Shown: positions 63,308-64,000 of the stretch, piece by piece
Layout: each line of letters begins with the position of its first letter
Position numbering within the stretch: position 1 is the first letter of the stretch
Assembly (NCBI GenBank): GCA_944474755.1
Contig: OX104115.1
Coordinates: 69,230,993 to 69,294,992 of the forward strand
Length of the DNA stretch: 64,000 nt
DNA from: Limnoperna fortunei
Taxonomy: Eukaryota; Mollusca; Bivalvia; Mytilida; Modiolidae
Direction of reading: 5' to 3'
The notes under the pieces: generated by a model
What the model was told of the DNA's origin: nothing
Databases searched by the model: none
What the model saw: only the letters and a program-made list of their open reading frames with translations
Translations under genes and position numbers: made by a program

Positions 63308-64000
63308 ATTCTGTGCGTTATGTGTCGAAACAAAACTGCAAAAAACAACCCCCATCGTCTAGACCTTGGAATTACAACAAAAAAATATATCGTGCTCAAC
63401 TGAAAGCCACGTGCTGAAAACACAAGCAAAGTCGCTGTTTACGAATTATGATCTCTAATTGTGGTGTAAAATTAAATTGATTTGAAAACCTTATCAGGTT
63501 ATACTGACCCACGTACTGAACCAGCGCCTATTTCACGTGGCAAATGTATAGGACAATGGTATGCAAAAATAAGCAAATATATTTAAAAATAAATAACATT
63601 TTATCAAACTTTTAGGATGTCCAGTAGCATTTTCACCGACCGCAACCAGTAAAGATACAAATTAGCTAAATAATATGCTTATACAATTAAGTCACTTATA
63701 TAATATTGCAAAAGTGATTCGAGTCGTATGAGAAATATATGAATTTTTATATGCACTACATCATCTACAATCTAAAATCTGTCTATAAAGTATGAACATC
63801 CTGGCCGGTCATTCTTAATTAATGTACTGCCTGTCTGGGTATAATTTGCATATGCTTGAGCAGTTTTGACCAGTTTTCTCTTGTTGGGTGCGATTTAATC
63901 GGCGTGGTATTTGAGCACATTTTTCGCGGGGTGCACACTTTATCATATTGATGTCGAAGTGAACGTATTGGATTTGTGATTTTACAGAATGTTTTTGTAG
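63308..64000. other. No feature recognised
   Basis: Moderately AT-rich; no exon, repeat or RNA gene supported up to the window end. Confidence 0.4.

Overview
This window is intron-rich, AT-rich animal DNA and looks like a bivalve mollusc genome. The reasons are three spliced protein genes with animal orthologues, many copies of one tRNA-headed SINE of the kind found in molluscs, a Mieap/SPATA18-type domain fragment (a family expanded in bivalves), and several MITE-like and foldback repeats. The species cannot be fixed from the sequence alone.

Layout. 1-820: 3' end of a tyrosine-recombinase retroelement followed by a pair of 109-bp direct repeats. 2005-3590: an unidentified terminal exon and a frameshifted Mieap-domain fragment. 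4.9-12.4 kb: SINEs, including one nested in another, then a long AT-rich stretch without recognisable genes. 12424-24768 (minus): a six-exon RING/coiled-coil gene, orthologue of OBI1 (RNF219), the ORC ubiquitin ligase. 24769-25123: a 355-bp head-to-head promoter region. 25124-46362 (plus): an eleven-exon SLC10A7 orthologue (338 aa; every splice phase closes). 49.7-51.95 kb: two tandem arrays, the larger a 1.6-kb minisatellite of about 37 units. 51984-58977 (minus): an eight-coding-exon TNF-receptor-superfamily gene with cysteine-rich region, membrane segment and death domain (378 aa; all phases close), including 16-nt and 39-nt microexons. 59-64 kb: SINE and LINE fragments, a dispersed repeat pair and a hairpin, with no further gene recognised.

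Most unusual signals. (1) Two different exons of SLC10A7 (exons 4 and 9) are each followed by a tandem array made of the 3' part of the exon plus its splice donor: about ten extra copies after exon 4 and about three after exon 9. (2) A 2.4-kb DNA transposon in SLC10A7 intron 1, with related terminal inverted repeats and a perfect 9-bp target duplication, carries an OTU/vertnin-like reading frame. Close upstream is a second element with a perfect 9-bp target duplication. (3) A 57-nt in-frame tandem duplication lies in the cytoplasmic tail of the TNF receptor. (4) One SINE insertion is chimeric: its single target duplication encloses a partial head, unrelated sequence and a second full SINE.

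The three main genes are not an operon. OBI1 and SLC10A7 share a likely bidirectional promoter. SLC10A7 and the TNF receptor converge on a repeat-filled interval. Exon boundaries were read by eye from splice sites and reading phase and were not tested against transcripts.
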